64,000 bases of DNA from Erwinia sp. SLM-02. Lineage in GTDB: Bacteria > Pseudomonadota > Gammaproteobacteria > Enterobacterales > Enterobacteriaceae. A model generated the notes under the pieces. The model made no database searches, was not told the DNA's origin, and was given only the letters and a program-made list of their open reading frames with translations. The number at the start of each line of letters is the position of its first letter. The first letter of the stretch is position 1. The stretch covers positions 186,001-250,000 of the forward strand of contig NZ_JAQISN010000001.1 in assembly GCF_037450285.1 (NCBI RefSeq), read 5' to 3'. The position numbers were made by a program, and so were the translations under genes. Of this stretch, positions 6,572 to 15,473 are shown in pieces.

Positions 6572-8989
6572 TCACCATGTTTTTCCAATATTAAACTGGA
6601 ACTGTTCCGATTTATCACCGTCGTACTTCTTCAGCGGCAGGGCATATGAGAACACCAGCGGGCCCAGCGGCGACTGCCACTGAACGGCCAGGCCGGAGGA
6701 GACGCGAACCTTAGACGGATCGCCGTAATCCTCAATTCCTGCGGCTTTGGTTTGTTCAGTGTTTTGCCACTGGGTATCCCACACCGTTCCGGCATCAACG
6801 AACAATGAGGTCCGCAACGCGCTGGCATAGCGATCGCCGATAAACGGCGTTGGCAGGATTAGCTCGGCGCTGACGATGGCCATGGCATCGCCCCCCACGG
6901 CGTCGGTTGATTTTTCCACCGGGCACGCGCCGTAGCTGCTCTCGCTGCCGTTGCAGCGGTAATACGCCGCTTTCGGACCGATGGTATTAGACGAGAATCC
7001 GCGCACGGAGCTGGAGCCGCCGGCATAGAAATTGTCATAGAAGGGCACGTCGCTGCCGCCCAGACCGCCCGCATAACCCAGCCTGGTGCGGGTCAGCAGC
7101 ACCCAGCTGTGGCTGTCGCTCAGCGGCAGGTAGGCGCTGGCATTCAGGGTGTTTTTAAAGTAGCTGTTGCTGGAGCCTGGCAGGGTGATTTTGCTGGTAA
7201 AGCTGGCGCTGACGCCGGAGGTCGGGAAGAAGCCCCGGTCCAGCGAGTTGTAGCTCCAGCCGATGCTGGCAAACACATCGTTGGCCACAAAATCAGAATC
7301 GCTGTCACCATCTTTGGTGACGACCGCCGGGTCGATGCCGCGCGAAGCCAGATAGCGCCAGGTGGCCAGCTGCGGCTCCATATCGGTCAGACTGTTATAA
7401 ACATAGTCCAGCCCCAGGTTCATCATGCTGTGTTCGCTGACCGGCAGGCCAAGATTGCTGCCGAAGCCGAAGCTTTTCAGATTATATTCCGCCAGCGAGT
7501 TATCTTCAGCGCTGTAATCGTTATAGAAAAACTTGCCGCCGAGGCTGACGCCGTCCACGGTGAAGTAAGGGTCGGTGGCGGAGACTTCAACATAGGTCTG
7601 ATAGTCGTTTTTGGTGCCGCTGAAGCTGACGCTGTTGCCGGTGCCCAGCCAGTTATCCTGCGTCACGCCGACCTGGAAGCTGATGCCGCTGTCGGTGCCG
7701 TAGCCGATGCCGAAGTTCAGGGTACCGGTATTTCGCTCCTTCACTTTATACACCACGTCAACCTGGTCGCTGCTGCCCGGGATGCGCTGCGTTTCGGTTT
7801 CCACGCTTTCAAAATAGCCCAGCCGGTTAAGCCGCTCTTTACCCTGTTCCACCCGATCGCTGCCCAGCCAGGCGCCTTCCATCTGGCGCATTTCCCGCCG
7901 CAGTACCGCATCACGCGAGGTATCATTACCGCTAAAAATAATATGGCGCACGGTAAAGCGATTACCGGCATCGACGTTAATTCGCAGCCTGACGGTTTTC
8001 GCCGCGTCATCGATCTCCGGCTGAGTCTGCACGCGTGGCCAGGCGTAGCCGTAGCGTCCCAGCAGCGTCTTGATATCATTCTCGATGCGCGTCACCCGGG
8101 CCGCGCTGTAGGTTTCACCCGGCTGGATGCGGGCCAGTTCCTCGATCTGCGCGGAATACCCGGCAAGATTACCGCTGACAGCCGCTGACGACAGGGTATA
8201 GCGATCGCCTTCGGTAAGGTTAACGGTAATGAATAATCCCTTCTTGTCCGGGGTCATGCTGATTTGCGTGGAGTCGACGGAGAAACGGGCGTAGCCGCGA
8301 TCGAGGTAGAAGCTGCGCAGCGTTTCGATGTCGCCCGCCAGCTTTTGCTTCTGATATTTTCGATCGCCGACCAGATTCCACCAGGGCACCTCATCGCGCA
8401 GCTGGAAGTGGGAAAGCAGTTCGTCAGTGCTGAATGCCCGGTTACCGATCAGGTTAATTTGCTGAATTTTTGCGGAAACACCTTCAGTGAAGACCAGCTT
8501 TAAATCGACGCGGTTGCGCGGCAGCGGCGTAACGACCGCCTTAACGCTGGCGCTGTATTTCCCCACGCTGAAATAAAAATCCTCCAGCCCTTTTTCGATG
8601 GAGGTTATCGTTGTGCGATCCAGCGCTTCCCCCACGCGCACCCCGGATGCCTCCAGGTTCTGCGTCAGCATGTCATCCTTAATCGCCTTATTGCCGGAGA
8701 AGGTGATGCTGGCGATGGTGGGGCGTTCTTTTACCTGCACGATTAACGTGGTGCCGTCGCGAAGTACCTGCACATCCTCAAAGTTACCGCTGGCAAAAAG
8801 GGCGCGTACCGTCTCGCTGAGATCCTGCGCGGAAACCGTATCACCGGTTCGTACCGGCATATTCAGCAAGGCGGCACCGGGCGTAACCCGCTGCAGGCCA
8901 CCAAAGGTAATATTATTTACCTTAAAGTCATCCGCGCCGTAGGCAGCCAGGCTACTTAATAAAAGCAATCCAGGAAAATTCTTTTTCAT
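6572..8989 (-). CDS. BamA-like Omp85 outer-membrane assembly protein (probable second copy)
   Basis: 805 residues, close to the 810 of E. coli BamA, and very similar along its length. Signal peptide MKKNFPGLLLLSSLAAYG, five POTRA domains (about 22-420; ERPTIASITFSGN, NRVDLKLVFTEGVSA, RREMRQMEGAWLGSDRVEQGK), then a 16-strand barrel with the lid motif VRGF at 662-665 and C-terminal signature FNIGKTW. The upstream in-frame ATG at 9139 lacks a signal peptide, so 8989 is used. It sits between apt and dnaX, not in the normal rseP-bamA-skp-lpxD locus, so it is probably a paralogue. The canonical copy is not in the window. Confidence 0.85.
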   Translation of the reverse strand: MKKNFPGLLLLSSLAAYGADDFKVNNITFGGLQRVTPGAALLNMPVRTGDTVSAQDLSETVRALFASGNFEDVQVLRDGTTLIVQVKERPTIASITFSGNKAIKDDMLTQNLEASGVRVGEALDRTTITSIEKGLEDFYFSVGKYSASVKAVVTPLPRNRVDLKLVFTEGVSAKIQQINLIGNRAFSTDELLSHFQLRDEVPWWNLVGDRKYQKQKLAGDIETLRSFYLDRGYARFSVDSTQISMTPDKKGLFITVNLTEGDRYTLSSAAVSGNLAGYSAQIEELARIQPGETYSAARVTRIENDIKTLLGRYGYAWPRVQTQPEIDDAAKTVRLRINVDAGNRFTVRHIIFSGNDTSRDAVLRREMRQMEGAWLGSDRVEQGKERLNRLGYFESVETETQRIPGSSDQVDVVYKVKERNTGTLNFGIGYGTDSGISFQVGVTQDNWLGTGNSVSFSGTKNDYQTYVEVSATDPYFTVDGVSLGGKFFYNDYSAEDNSLAEYNLKSFGFGSNLGLPVSEHSMMNLGLDYVYNSLTDMEPQLATWRYLASRGIDPAVVTKDGDSDSDFVANDVFASIGWSYNSLDRGFFPTSGVSASFTSKITLPGSSNSYFKNTLNASAYLPLSDSHSWVLLTRTRLGYAGGLGGSDVPFYDNFYAGGSSSVRGFSSNTIGPKAAYYRCNGSESSYGACPVEKSTDAVGGDAMAIVSAELILPTPFIGDRYASALRTSLFVDAGTVWDTQWQNTEQTKAAGIEDYGDPSKVRVSSGLAVQWQSPLGPLVFSYALPLKKYDGDKSEQFQFNIGKTW

Positions 8990-9418
8990 CGGGTTTCTGT
9001 CAGGAACCTGTATTGAAATAAGGGGAACACAATAAAATAAAATCGTGTCAGTAAGTGGCGGTTGCGTTTGCCAGGCCGACTCTGTTGATAACTGACTGTA
9101 TTTTATTTTTTTGATTCCCTTGTTTTTGGCTATTTTCAATAAAATTACATCTTGCTGGGGCTTTTTTAACAGAAGGCCAGGTGCGGTTTTCTTTATTTAA
9201 TTTCAGTCGGGAAGTTAACTCTGTGAGTTTTTTATCATTAAAGCGTAAATAAACTGCCTGAAGGGGTTCGCTTAAAAAAACATCGGCTCCCCCGCTGAGG
9301 ATTTCATCAGGTTCTGTGAGTACGCGCCGCATGGGGAACAATCCGACAGGAACCGCGACGGGCGGGAGAGGATTCTGTTATAGTATCTTCTTTTATTCAG
9401 AACAATGATGAAGTCAGA
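8990..9418. other. AT-rich intergenic region between the BamA-like gene and dnaX
   Basis: Divergent gap of about 430 bp. I see no gene I can support; a 97-codon minus-strand frame (9048-9341) has no family features. A possible -10 (TATAGT at 9379-9384) lies 35 bp before dnaX but has no good -35. The promoter of the BamA-like gene should also be here. Confidence 0.5.
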
Positions 9419-11359
9419 ATGAGCTATCAGGTACTGGCCCGTAAGTGGCGTCCACAAGCGTTTACTGAAGTCGTTGGGCAGGAGCATGTCCTGACCGCGC
9501 TGGCTAACGGTCTTTCGCTGGGCCGTATCCATCACGCTTATCTGTTTTCCGGCACCCGCGGCGTCGGGAAGACCACGATTGCCCGTCTGTTAGCCAAAGG
9601 GCTAAACTGCGAAACCGGCATCACCGCCACGCCCTGCGGCCAGTGTGATAACTGCCGAGAGATCGAGCAGGGGCGCTTTGTTGATCTGATTGAGATCGAT
9701 GCTGCTTCGCGCACCAAAGTCGAAGACACCCGCGACCTGCTGGATAACGTGCAGTACGCCCCGGCGCGCGGGCGCTTCAAAGTCTATCTGATTGATGAAG
9801 TCCACATGCTCTCGCGGCACAGCTTTAATGCGCTGTTGAAAACGCTGGAAGAGCCGCCCGAGCACGTCAAATTCCTGTTAGCGACGACCGATCCGCAGAA
9901 GCTGCCGGTGACCATCCTGTCGCGCTGCCTGCAGTTTCATCTGAAAGCCCTGGACCAGGATCAGATCCGCGGTCAGCTGGAACACATTCTCCAGGTTGAA
10001 CAGATTTCCGCTGAAACGCGGGCGCTACAGCTGCTGGCGCGCGCCGCCGATGGCAGTATGCGCGACGCCCTCAGTCTGACCGATCAGGCTATCGCCATGG
10101 GGCAGGGGGCGGTCACTACGGTGACGGTCAACGATATGCTCGGCACGCTGGACGACGAGCAGCCGCTGGCGCTGATTGAGGCGCTGGTCAATGCGGACGG
10201 GGCTCAGGTCATGGCGCTGCTTAACCAGGCGGCCTCGCGCGGCGTGGAGTGGGAAGCGCTGCTGGTTGAAATGCTCACGTTGCTGCACCGCATCGCCATG
10301 GTTCAACTGCTGCCCTCGGCGCTGGGCGAAGATATGGCTATGATTGAACAACGGCTGCGTGAACTGGCCAGAGTGCTGCCGCCCGCCGACGTCCAGCTTT
10401 ACTATCAGACGCTGCTGATGGGGCGCAAAGAGCTGCCGCTGGCACCGGATCGCCGCATGGGCGTTGAGATGACGCTGCTGCGCGCGCTGGCTTTTCATCC
10501 TAAAGCGGTCATTGCCGAACCGGCTGCCCGCCCGGCGATCGTTGCCCAGGCCGTGCCCCAGCCTGCACCTCAGGCACCGCTGACGCCGCCGTCCGCACCG
10601 GCCGCCGCGCATACCATCCCGGAGGCACCGCCGCCTCAGGGGCTGCCCGACAGCACCAGCCAGCTGCTGCAGGCGCGCACCCAACTGATGCGCCAGCAGG
10701 GAGCAACCAAACCAAAAAAGAGTGAGCCGGCGGCGCAGGGTGCGCGGCCGGCCAGCTCTGCACTGGAGCGTCTGGCAGCCGCAACCGAACGTGGGCAAAA
10801 GCGCCCGCGACAGGATGCTGCACCCGCCGCGCCGGTAAAAGAGGAAGCGTATCGCTGGAAGGCGCAGACGCCAAAGGAAGAGGTGAAAGCCGAACCGGTG
10901 GCAACGCCGAAAGCGCTGCGCAGCGCGCTGGAGCATGAAAAAACGCCGGAACTGATCGTCAAACTGACGGCGGAATCCCTGGAACGCGACGCGTGGGCGG
11001 CAGAAATTGCCACTCTGACCATGCCGCGACTGGTGCAGCAGCTGGCGCTGAATGCGTGGAAAGAGGTGACGGACGGTGGCGTTTGTCTGCATCTGCGTTC
11101 CAGCCAGCGGCATCTGAATTCCCCGTCGGCGCAGAAGGCGCTGAATGAGGCGCTGAACAACGCTGCCGGTCATCCCATTGAATTAACCGTGGTGGAAGAT
11201 GATAATCCGGCGGTGCTGACGCCGCTGGAATGGCGGCAAAAAATTTATGAAGAAAAGCTGGCGCAGGCGCGCCAGTCGATTATCGCGGATAATAATATTC
11301 AGACGCTGCGTCGCTTTTTTGACGCCGACGTTGATGATGAGAGTATCCGCCCTGTGTAA
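9419..11359 (+). CDS. dnaX: DNA polymerase III tau subunit (and gamma by frameshift)
   Basis: Clamp-loader ATPase of the replicative polymerase. 646 residues (E. coli tau 643). Walker A GTRGVGKTT at about 45-53, a zinc module with Cys residues at about 64-79 (CGQCDNC), DEVH at about 126-129 and sensor 1 at about 155. A Pro/Ala-rich linker precedes tau domains IV-V that bind DnaB and the polymerase core. First gene of dnaX-ybaB-recR. A programmed frameshift site at 10714 makes the shorter gamma. Confidence 0.97.
   Translation: MSYQVLARKWRPQAFTEVVGQEHVLTALANGLSLGRIHHAYLFSGTRGVGKTTIARLLAKGLNCETGITATPCGQCDNCREIEQGRFVDLIEIDAASRTKVEDTRDLLDNVQYAPARGRFKVYLIDEVHMLSRHSFNALLKTLEEPPEHVKFLLATTDPQKLPVTILSRCLQFHLKALDQDQIRGQLEHILQVEQISAETRALQLLARAADGSMRDALSLTDQAIAMGQGAVTTVTVNDMLGTLDDEQPLALIEALVNADGAQVMALLNQAASRGVEWEALLVEMLTLLHRIAMVQLLPSALGEDMAMIEQRLRELARVLPPADVQLYYQTLLMGRKELPLAPDRRMGVEMTLLRALAFHPKAVIAEPAARPAIVAQAVPQPAPQAPLTPPSAPAAAHTIPEAPPPQGLPDSTSQLLQARTQLMRQQGATKPKKSEPAAQGARPASSALERLAAATERGQKRPRQDAAPAAPVKEEAYRWKAQTPKEEVKAEPVATPKALRSALEHEKTPELIVKLTAESLERDAWAAEIATLTMPRLVQQLALNAWKEVTDGGVCLHLRSSQRHLNSPSAQKALNEALNNAAGHPIELTVVEDDNPAVLTPLEWRQKIYEEKLAQARQSIIADNNIQTLRRFFDADVDDESIRPV
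10698..10751 (+). promoter_or_regulatory. dnaX: dnaX programmed -1 frameshift signal (gamma subunit)
   Basis: All three parts of the E. coli signal are present: a Shine-Dalgarno-like AGGGAG at 10698-10703, the slippery heptamer A AAA AAG at 10714-10720 in the correct frame, and a downstream stem (10727-10736 with 10742-10751, one internal mismatch). After a -1 slip the ribosome reads GAG then TGA (10723-10725), giving a gamma protein of about 435 residues. Confidence 0.93.
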
Positions 11360-11411
11360 CCCGCCGCATCACCGTTTTGTTGGTGTGGCCTGAGCGAAAG
11401 AGAGAGAACTT

Positions 11412-11741
11412 ATGTTTGGTAAAGCCGGATTGGGTAACCTGATGAAGCAGGCCCAGCAAATGCAGGACAAAATGGCGCAGGTTCAGGAAGAGATCGCCGC
11501 GATGGAAGTTACCGGTGAATCCGGTGCCGGCCTGGTGAAGGTCACCATCAACGGCGCGCATAACTGCCGTCGCGTGGAAGTGGATCCCAGCCTGCTGGAA
11601 GACGACAAAGACATGCTGGAAGATCTGATTGCTGCGGCGTTTAACGATGCGGCCCGCCGCGTTGCTGAAACGCAGAAAGAGAAAATGGCCGCCGTGTCTT
11701 CTGGTATGCAGCTGCCACCCGGCTTCAAGATGCCGTTCTGA
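11412..11741 (+). CDS. ybaB: YbaB/EbfC nucleoid-associated protein
   Basis: Small dimeric DNA-binding protein, 109 residues, essentially colinear with E. coli YbaB (MFGKAGLGNLMKQAQQMQDKMAQ; MQLPPGFKMPF at the end). Its stop TGA shares one base with the recR start codon, indicating translational coupling in the dnaX-ybaB-recR operon. Confidence 0.95.
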   Translation: MFGKAGLGNLMKQAQQMQDKMAQVQEEIAAMEVTGESGAGLVKVTINGAHNCRRVEVDPSLLEDDKDMLEDLIAAAFNDAARRVAETQKEKMAAVSSGMQLPPGFKMPF

Positions 11742-12346
11742 TGCAGACCAGCCCGCTCCTTGAAGCACTAATGGAGTCGCTGCGCTGCCTGCCGGGCGTT
11801 GGGCCTAAATCGGCCCAGCGCATGGCTTTTCAGCTGCTACAGCGCGATCGCAGTGGCGGTATGCGCCTGGCGCAGGCGTTGACCCGCGCAATGTCCGAAA
11901 TTGGCCACTGTGCGGACTGTCGGACCTTTACCGAGCAGGACATCTGCACCATCTGCGCGAACCCGCGTCGCCAGCAGAACGGTCAGATCTGCGTGGTGGA
12001 AAGCCCGGCGGATATTCATGCTATCGAACAGACCGGGCAGTTCTCCGGCCGTTACTTCGTACTGATGGGGCATCTTTCCCCGCTGGACGGCATCGGGCCG
12101 GGAGATATCGGCCTCGATCGTCTGGAACAGCGGCTGGAAAAAGAAACCATTCAGGAAGTGATCCTCGCCACCAACCCGACGGTGGAGGGCGAGGCAACCG
12201 CCAACTACATTGCCAGCCTGTGTGAACAGTATGGCGTGGATGCCAGCCGCATCGCTCACGGCGTGCCGGTCGGCGGCGAGCTGGAAATGGTGGACGGCAC
12301 CACGCTGTCCCATTCCCTGGCCGGGCGCCACAAGATTAAATTCTGA
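11741..12346 (+). CDS. recR: RecR, recombination mediator
   Basis: Works with RecF and RecO to load RecA at gaps in single-stranded DNA. 201 residues. A helix-hairpin-helix lies at about 10-40 (LPGVGPKSAQRMAFQLL), a four-Cys zinc finger at about 57-72, and the Toprim domain follows (ICVVESPADIHAIEQTG; TNPTVEGEATANYIA). Start overlaps the ybaB stop by one base. A CGGCACG/CGTGCCG hairpin follows its stop. Confidence 0.96.
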   Translation: MQTSPLLEALMESLRCLPGVGPKSAQRMAFQLLQRDRSGGMRLAQALTRAMSEIGHCADCRTFTEQDICTICANPRRQQNGQICVVESPADIHAIEQTGQFSGRYFVLMGHLSPLDGIGPGDIGLDRLEQRLEKETIQEVILATNPTVEGEATANYIASLCEQYGVDASRIAHGVPVGGELEMVDGTTLSHSLAGRHKIKF

Positions 12347-12376
12347 CCATTCAAACGGCACGAATTTTCGTGCCGC

Positions 12377-12405
12377 CTTGAAAACCCTGCGCTTCTCCCC
12401 CATCT
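12377..12405 (+). promoter_or_regulatory. Sigma-32 heat-shock promoter of htpG
   Basis: CTTGAA (-35, 12377-12382), a 15-bp spacer, then CCCCATCT (-10, from 12398). This matches the sigma-32 consensus and the known E. coli htpG promoter, and sits about 45 bp before the htpG start. Confidence 0.85.
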
Positions 12406-12446
12406 CTACCCTCAACGTTCATCAACCTGTTTTAGTTGAGGTAGCA

Positions 12447-14321
12447 ATGACCATGAAAGGACAAGAGACGCGTGGCTTCCAGTCAGAGGTGAAACAGCTT
12501 CTGCACCTGATGATCCACTCACTCTATTCAAACAAAGAAATCTTCCTGCGTGAACTGATCTCCAACGCCTCGGATGCCGCCGATAAGCTGCGCTTCCGTG
12601 CACTTTCCACCCCCGATCTGTACGAGGGTGACGGCGAACTGCGCGTGCGTGTTTCTGTCGACAAGGAAAACCGTACCCTGACGCTGAGCGACAACGGCAT
12701 TGGTATGCGTCGTGACGAAGTCATTGAGAACCTGGGCACCATTGCCAAGTCAGGCACCAAATCCTTCCTGGAATCCTTAGGCTCCGATCAGGCGAAAGAC
12801 AGCCAGCTTATCGGCCAGTTCGGCGTGGGCTTCTACTCGGCGTTTATCGTGGCGGATAAAGTTTCCGTTCGCACCCGCGCTGCCGGTGCCGCCGCCGATG
12901 AAGGCGTATTCTGGGAGTCCGCCGGCGAAGGTGAATACACCATCGCGGACATCACCAAAGAGGATCGCGGTACCGAAATAACCCTGCACCTGCGTGAAGG
13001 TGAGGACGAGTTTCTGGACGCGTGGCGCGTGCGCAGCATCATCAGCAAATACTCTGACCATATCGCCCTGCCGGTTGAGATTGAATCCCACAACGAAGAA
13101 GACGACACCACCAGCTGGGAAAAAATCAACAAGGCTCAGGCGCTGTGGACCCGCAGCAAGTCTGAAATCAGCGAAGACGAATACAAAGAGTTCTACAAGC
13201 ACGTTGCCCACGACTTCACCGACCCGCTGACCTGGAGCCACAACCGTGTGGAAGGTAAGCAGGAGTACACCAGCCTGCTGTACATTCCGGCCCAGGCGCC
13301 GTGGGACATGTGGAACCGCGATCACAAGCACGGCCTGAAGCTGTACGTGCAGCGTGTTTTCATCATGGATGACGCCGAGCAGTTTATGCCGAACTACCTG
13401 CGCTTTGTGAAGGGGCTGATCGACTCCAACGATCTGCCGCTGAACGTCTCCCGTGAGATCCTGCAGGACAGCCGCATCACGCAGACCCTGCGCAGCGCGC
13501 TGACTAAGCGCTCCCTGCAGATGCTGGAGAAAGTGGCGAAGGATGACGAAGAGAAGTATCAGAAATTCTGGCAGCAGTTCGGCCTGGCCCTGAAAGAAGG
13601 CCCGGCGGAAGACAGCGCCAACATCGAAACCATCGCGAAACTGCTGCGCTTTGCCTCAACCAGCAGCGAAGGCCCGGCGCAGACCGTGTCGCTGGAAGAC
13701 TACATCAGCCGCATGGTGGAAGGTCAGGAGAAGATCTACTTCATCACTGCCGACAGCTATGCCGCCGCGAAGAGCAGCCCGCACCTTGAGCTGTTCCGTA
13801 AAAAAGGCATTGAAGTGCTGCTGCTCTCCGATCGCATCGACGAATGGATGATGAGCTACCTGACCGAGTTCGACGGCAAGCCGTTCCAGTCCGTCAGCAA
13901 AGCCGACGATGCACTGAGCAAACTGGCCGACGAAGAGACCGAAGAGCAGAAGGAAGCCGAGAAGGCGCTGGAACCGTTTGTTGAGCGCGTGAAAACGCTG
14001 CTGGGCGAGCGCGTGAAAGAGGTGCGTCTGACTCACCGTCTGACCGATACCCCGGCCATCGTGACCACCGACGCCAACGAAATGAGCACCCAGATGGCCA
14101 AGCTGTTTGCCGCTGCGGGCCAGGACGTGCCGGACGTGAAGTACCTGTTTGAGCTGAACCCGGATCACGCGCTGGTTAAACGCGCTGCCGATACGCAGGA
14201 CGAAGCGCGCTTCGCCGAGTGGATCGAGCTGCTGCTGGATCAGGCGCTGCTGGCCGAGAAGGGATCGCTGGACGATCCAAACCAGTTTATCCGCCGTATG
14301 AACCAGCTGCTGCTGGGCTAA
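12447..14321 (+). CDS. htpG: HtpG, Hsp90-family chaperone
   Basis: ATP-dependent cytosolic chaperone. 624 residues. N-terminal GHKL ATPase domain with NASDAADKLR, SDNGIGM and GQFGVGFYSAF; middle domain with NVSREILQDS; C-terminal dimerisation domain. Starts at 12447 (MTMKGQE) or 12453 (MKGQE, the E. coli start); a GAGG motif at 12438-12441 is spaced 5 bases from the first, so 12447 is preferred. Preceded by a sigma-32 promoter and followed by a strong terminator. Confidence 0.96.
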   Translation: MTMKGQETRGFQSEVKQLLHLMIHSLYSNKEIFLRELISNASDAADKLRFRALSTPDLYEGDGELRVRVSVDKENRTLTLSDNGIGMRRDEVIENLGTIAKSGTKSFLESLGSDQAKDSQLIGQFGVGFYSAFIVADKVSVRTRAAGAAADEGVFWESAGEGEYTIADITKEDRGTEITLHLREGEDEFLDAWRVRSIISKYSDHIALPVEIESHNEEDDTTSWEKINKAQALWTRSKSEISEDEYKEFYKHVAHDFTDPLTWSHNRVEGKQEYTSLLYIPAQAPWDMWNRDHKHGLKLYVQRVFIMDDAEQFMPNYLRFVKGLIDSNDLPLNVSREILQDSRITQTLRSALTKRSLQMLEKVAKDDEEKYQKFWQQFGLALKEGPAEDSANIETIAKLLRFASTSSEGPAQTVSLEDYISRMVEGQEKIYFITADSYAAAKSSPHLELFRKKGIEVLLLSDRIDEWMMSYLTEFDGKPFQSVSKADDALSKLADEETEEQKEAEKALEPFVERVKTLLGERVKEVRLTHRLTDTPAIVTTDANEMSTQMAKLFAAAGQDVPDVKYLFELNPDHALVKRAADTQDEARFAEWIELLLDQALLAEKGSLDDPNQFIRRMNQLLLG

Positions 14322-14342
14322 CCATCGGGCGTATCAACGCAT

Positions 14343-14373
14343 AAGGGGCCAGATAATCTGGCCCCTTTTTTTT
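14343..14373 (+). terminator. Rho-independent terminator of htpG
   Basis: AAGGGGCCAGA / TCTGGCCCCTT stem with a short loop followed by a run of T. It closes the htpG unit and separates it from the inserted gene cluster. Confidence 0.93.
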
Positions 14374-14393
14374 GCCTCTAAAACCCGGTCTGC

Positions 14394-15269
14394 TCAGACA
14401 CCACCCGAGGCCTCTTCCAGCAGCCAGCGGCGGAACAGGGCGATTTCCTGCTCCTCGCGTCGGGTTTCTTTCACCATCATCCAGGTGGCGCGATCCACCT
14501 CGGCAAAGCCCAGCGGCGCAATCAGCGATCCCTCCTGAATCTCCTTTCTCACCAGGATCTGTGGCGTCATGATAATGCCCATGCCGCTGCGTGCCGCCTG
14601 GATTGCCAGCGTCAGATTATCGAAGTGCCGTCCGGCCCAGAAATCACCGCGTGCCCCGGTTTTTTTCGCCCACTCAGCCCAGGCGTGCAGCTTGGTATCG
14701 GCATGCAGCAGCGGCAGGGTGGCGAAATCGGTTTCGTAGGTGAAACGGTTGGCGAACTCCGGCGAACAGACCGGGCCAATATAGTCGACGGTAATCAGCG
14801 TGGCAGCGATGTCGTCGCCTACCGGCTGTTCGTGGCTGACGATCAGCAGGTCGCATTGTTCATTACGAACGCGCTCAATGTCGACATGGGTCTGGAAGGT
14901 CAGGGCGATCTCGGCGTGGCGGCTGGTAAAGCGGCTGATCCGTGGGATCAGCCACTGGGCAAGAAAGCTGGGGGCGCAGGAAATGGTCAGGCTGTGCAGA
15001 TTACGTGCGCGGATCTTTTCGCAGGTTGATTCAATTTCGCCGAAGGTTTGTATGCAGCAGACCTTCAGCCGTTCGCCGTCCGAGGTCAGCTGTACCCGAC
15101 CGCCGACGCGCAGAAACAACGGCTTATCTAACCACTCTTCCAGCAGTTTGATTTGATGGCTGACCGCGCTATGCGTTACGTGCAGTGATTGTGCAGCAAG
15201 GCTAAAGCTTTGATGCAGCGCCGCCTGATGAAAATAGCGCAGAGCGCGCAGTGAAGGTAGTCCGGACAT
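14394..15269 (-). CDS. LysR-family regulator divergent to the PP-loop/NUDIX operon
   Basis: 291 residues. Winged HTH at about 8-66 (LRALRYFHQAALHQSFSLAA, HSAVSHQIKLLEEWLDKPLFLR) of the GcvA/AmpR-like type, and a periplasmic-binding-fold effector domain from about 90. Divergently transcribed from the operon starting at 15474, with a 204-bp shared gap, the usual arrangement for a LysR regulator controlling its neighbour. The effector is unknown. No such gene lies between htpG and adk in E. coli. Confidence 0.88.
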   Translation of the reverse strand: MSGLPSLRALRYFHQAALHQSFSLAAQSLHVTHSAVSHQIKLLEEWLDKPLFLRVGGRVQLTSDGERLKVCCIQTFGEIESTCEKIRARNLHSLTISCAPSFLAQWLIPRISRFTSRHAEIALTFQTHVDIERVRNEQCDLLIVSHEQPVGDDIAATLITVDYIGPVCSPEFANRFTYETDFATLPLLHADTKLHAWAEWAKKTGARGDFWAGRHFDNLTLAIQAARSGMGIIMTPQILVRKEIQEGSLIAPLGFAEVDRATWMMVKETRREEQEIALFRRWLLEEASGGV

Positions 15270-15473
15270 GATCCCATCCGTTAGAAAATCTCACATCCAG
15301 TGTCTGTTTATATCATTTTAAAGTCCAGCCGAATTTACCTACTCTGAGCCCGGAGTTGCCAGCCGCTCAACGGCCCGGTGAGGATTTTTTCTCGTTTAAC
15401 TCCAGATACATACAGCGATATTTTTTCTTGTCAGCCCACGATTACGTACAACAGCTATGTGAAGGAAAGGAAA

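Noticed and set aside
7109..8188. Long open frame (359 codons) on the plus strand inside the BamA-like gene
   Set aside because: It is the antisense of a real Omp85 gene with complete domains; the frame has no family features and arises from GC-rich codon use.
9048..9341. 97-codon minus-strand frame upstream of the BamA-like gene
   Set aside because: No SD, no family resemblance, and it occupies the region where promoters for two divergent genes must lie.
10025..11173. 382-codon minus-strand frame within dnaX
   Set aside because: Antisense shadow of dnaX, rich in Arg/Gln/His with no recognisable domain.
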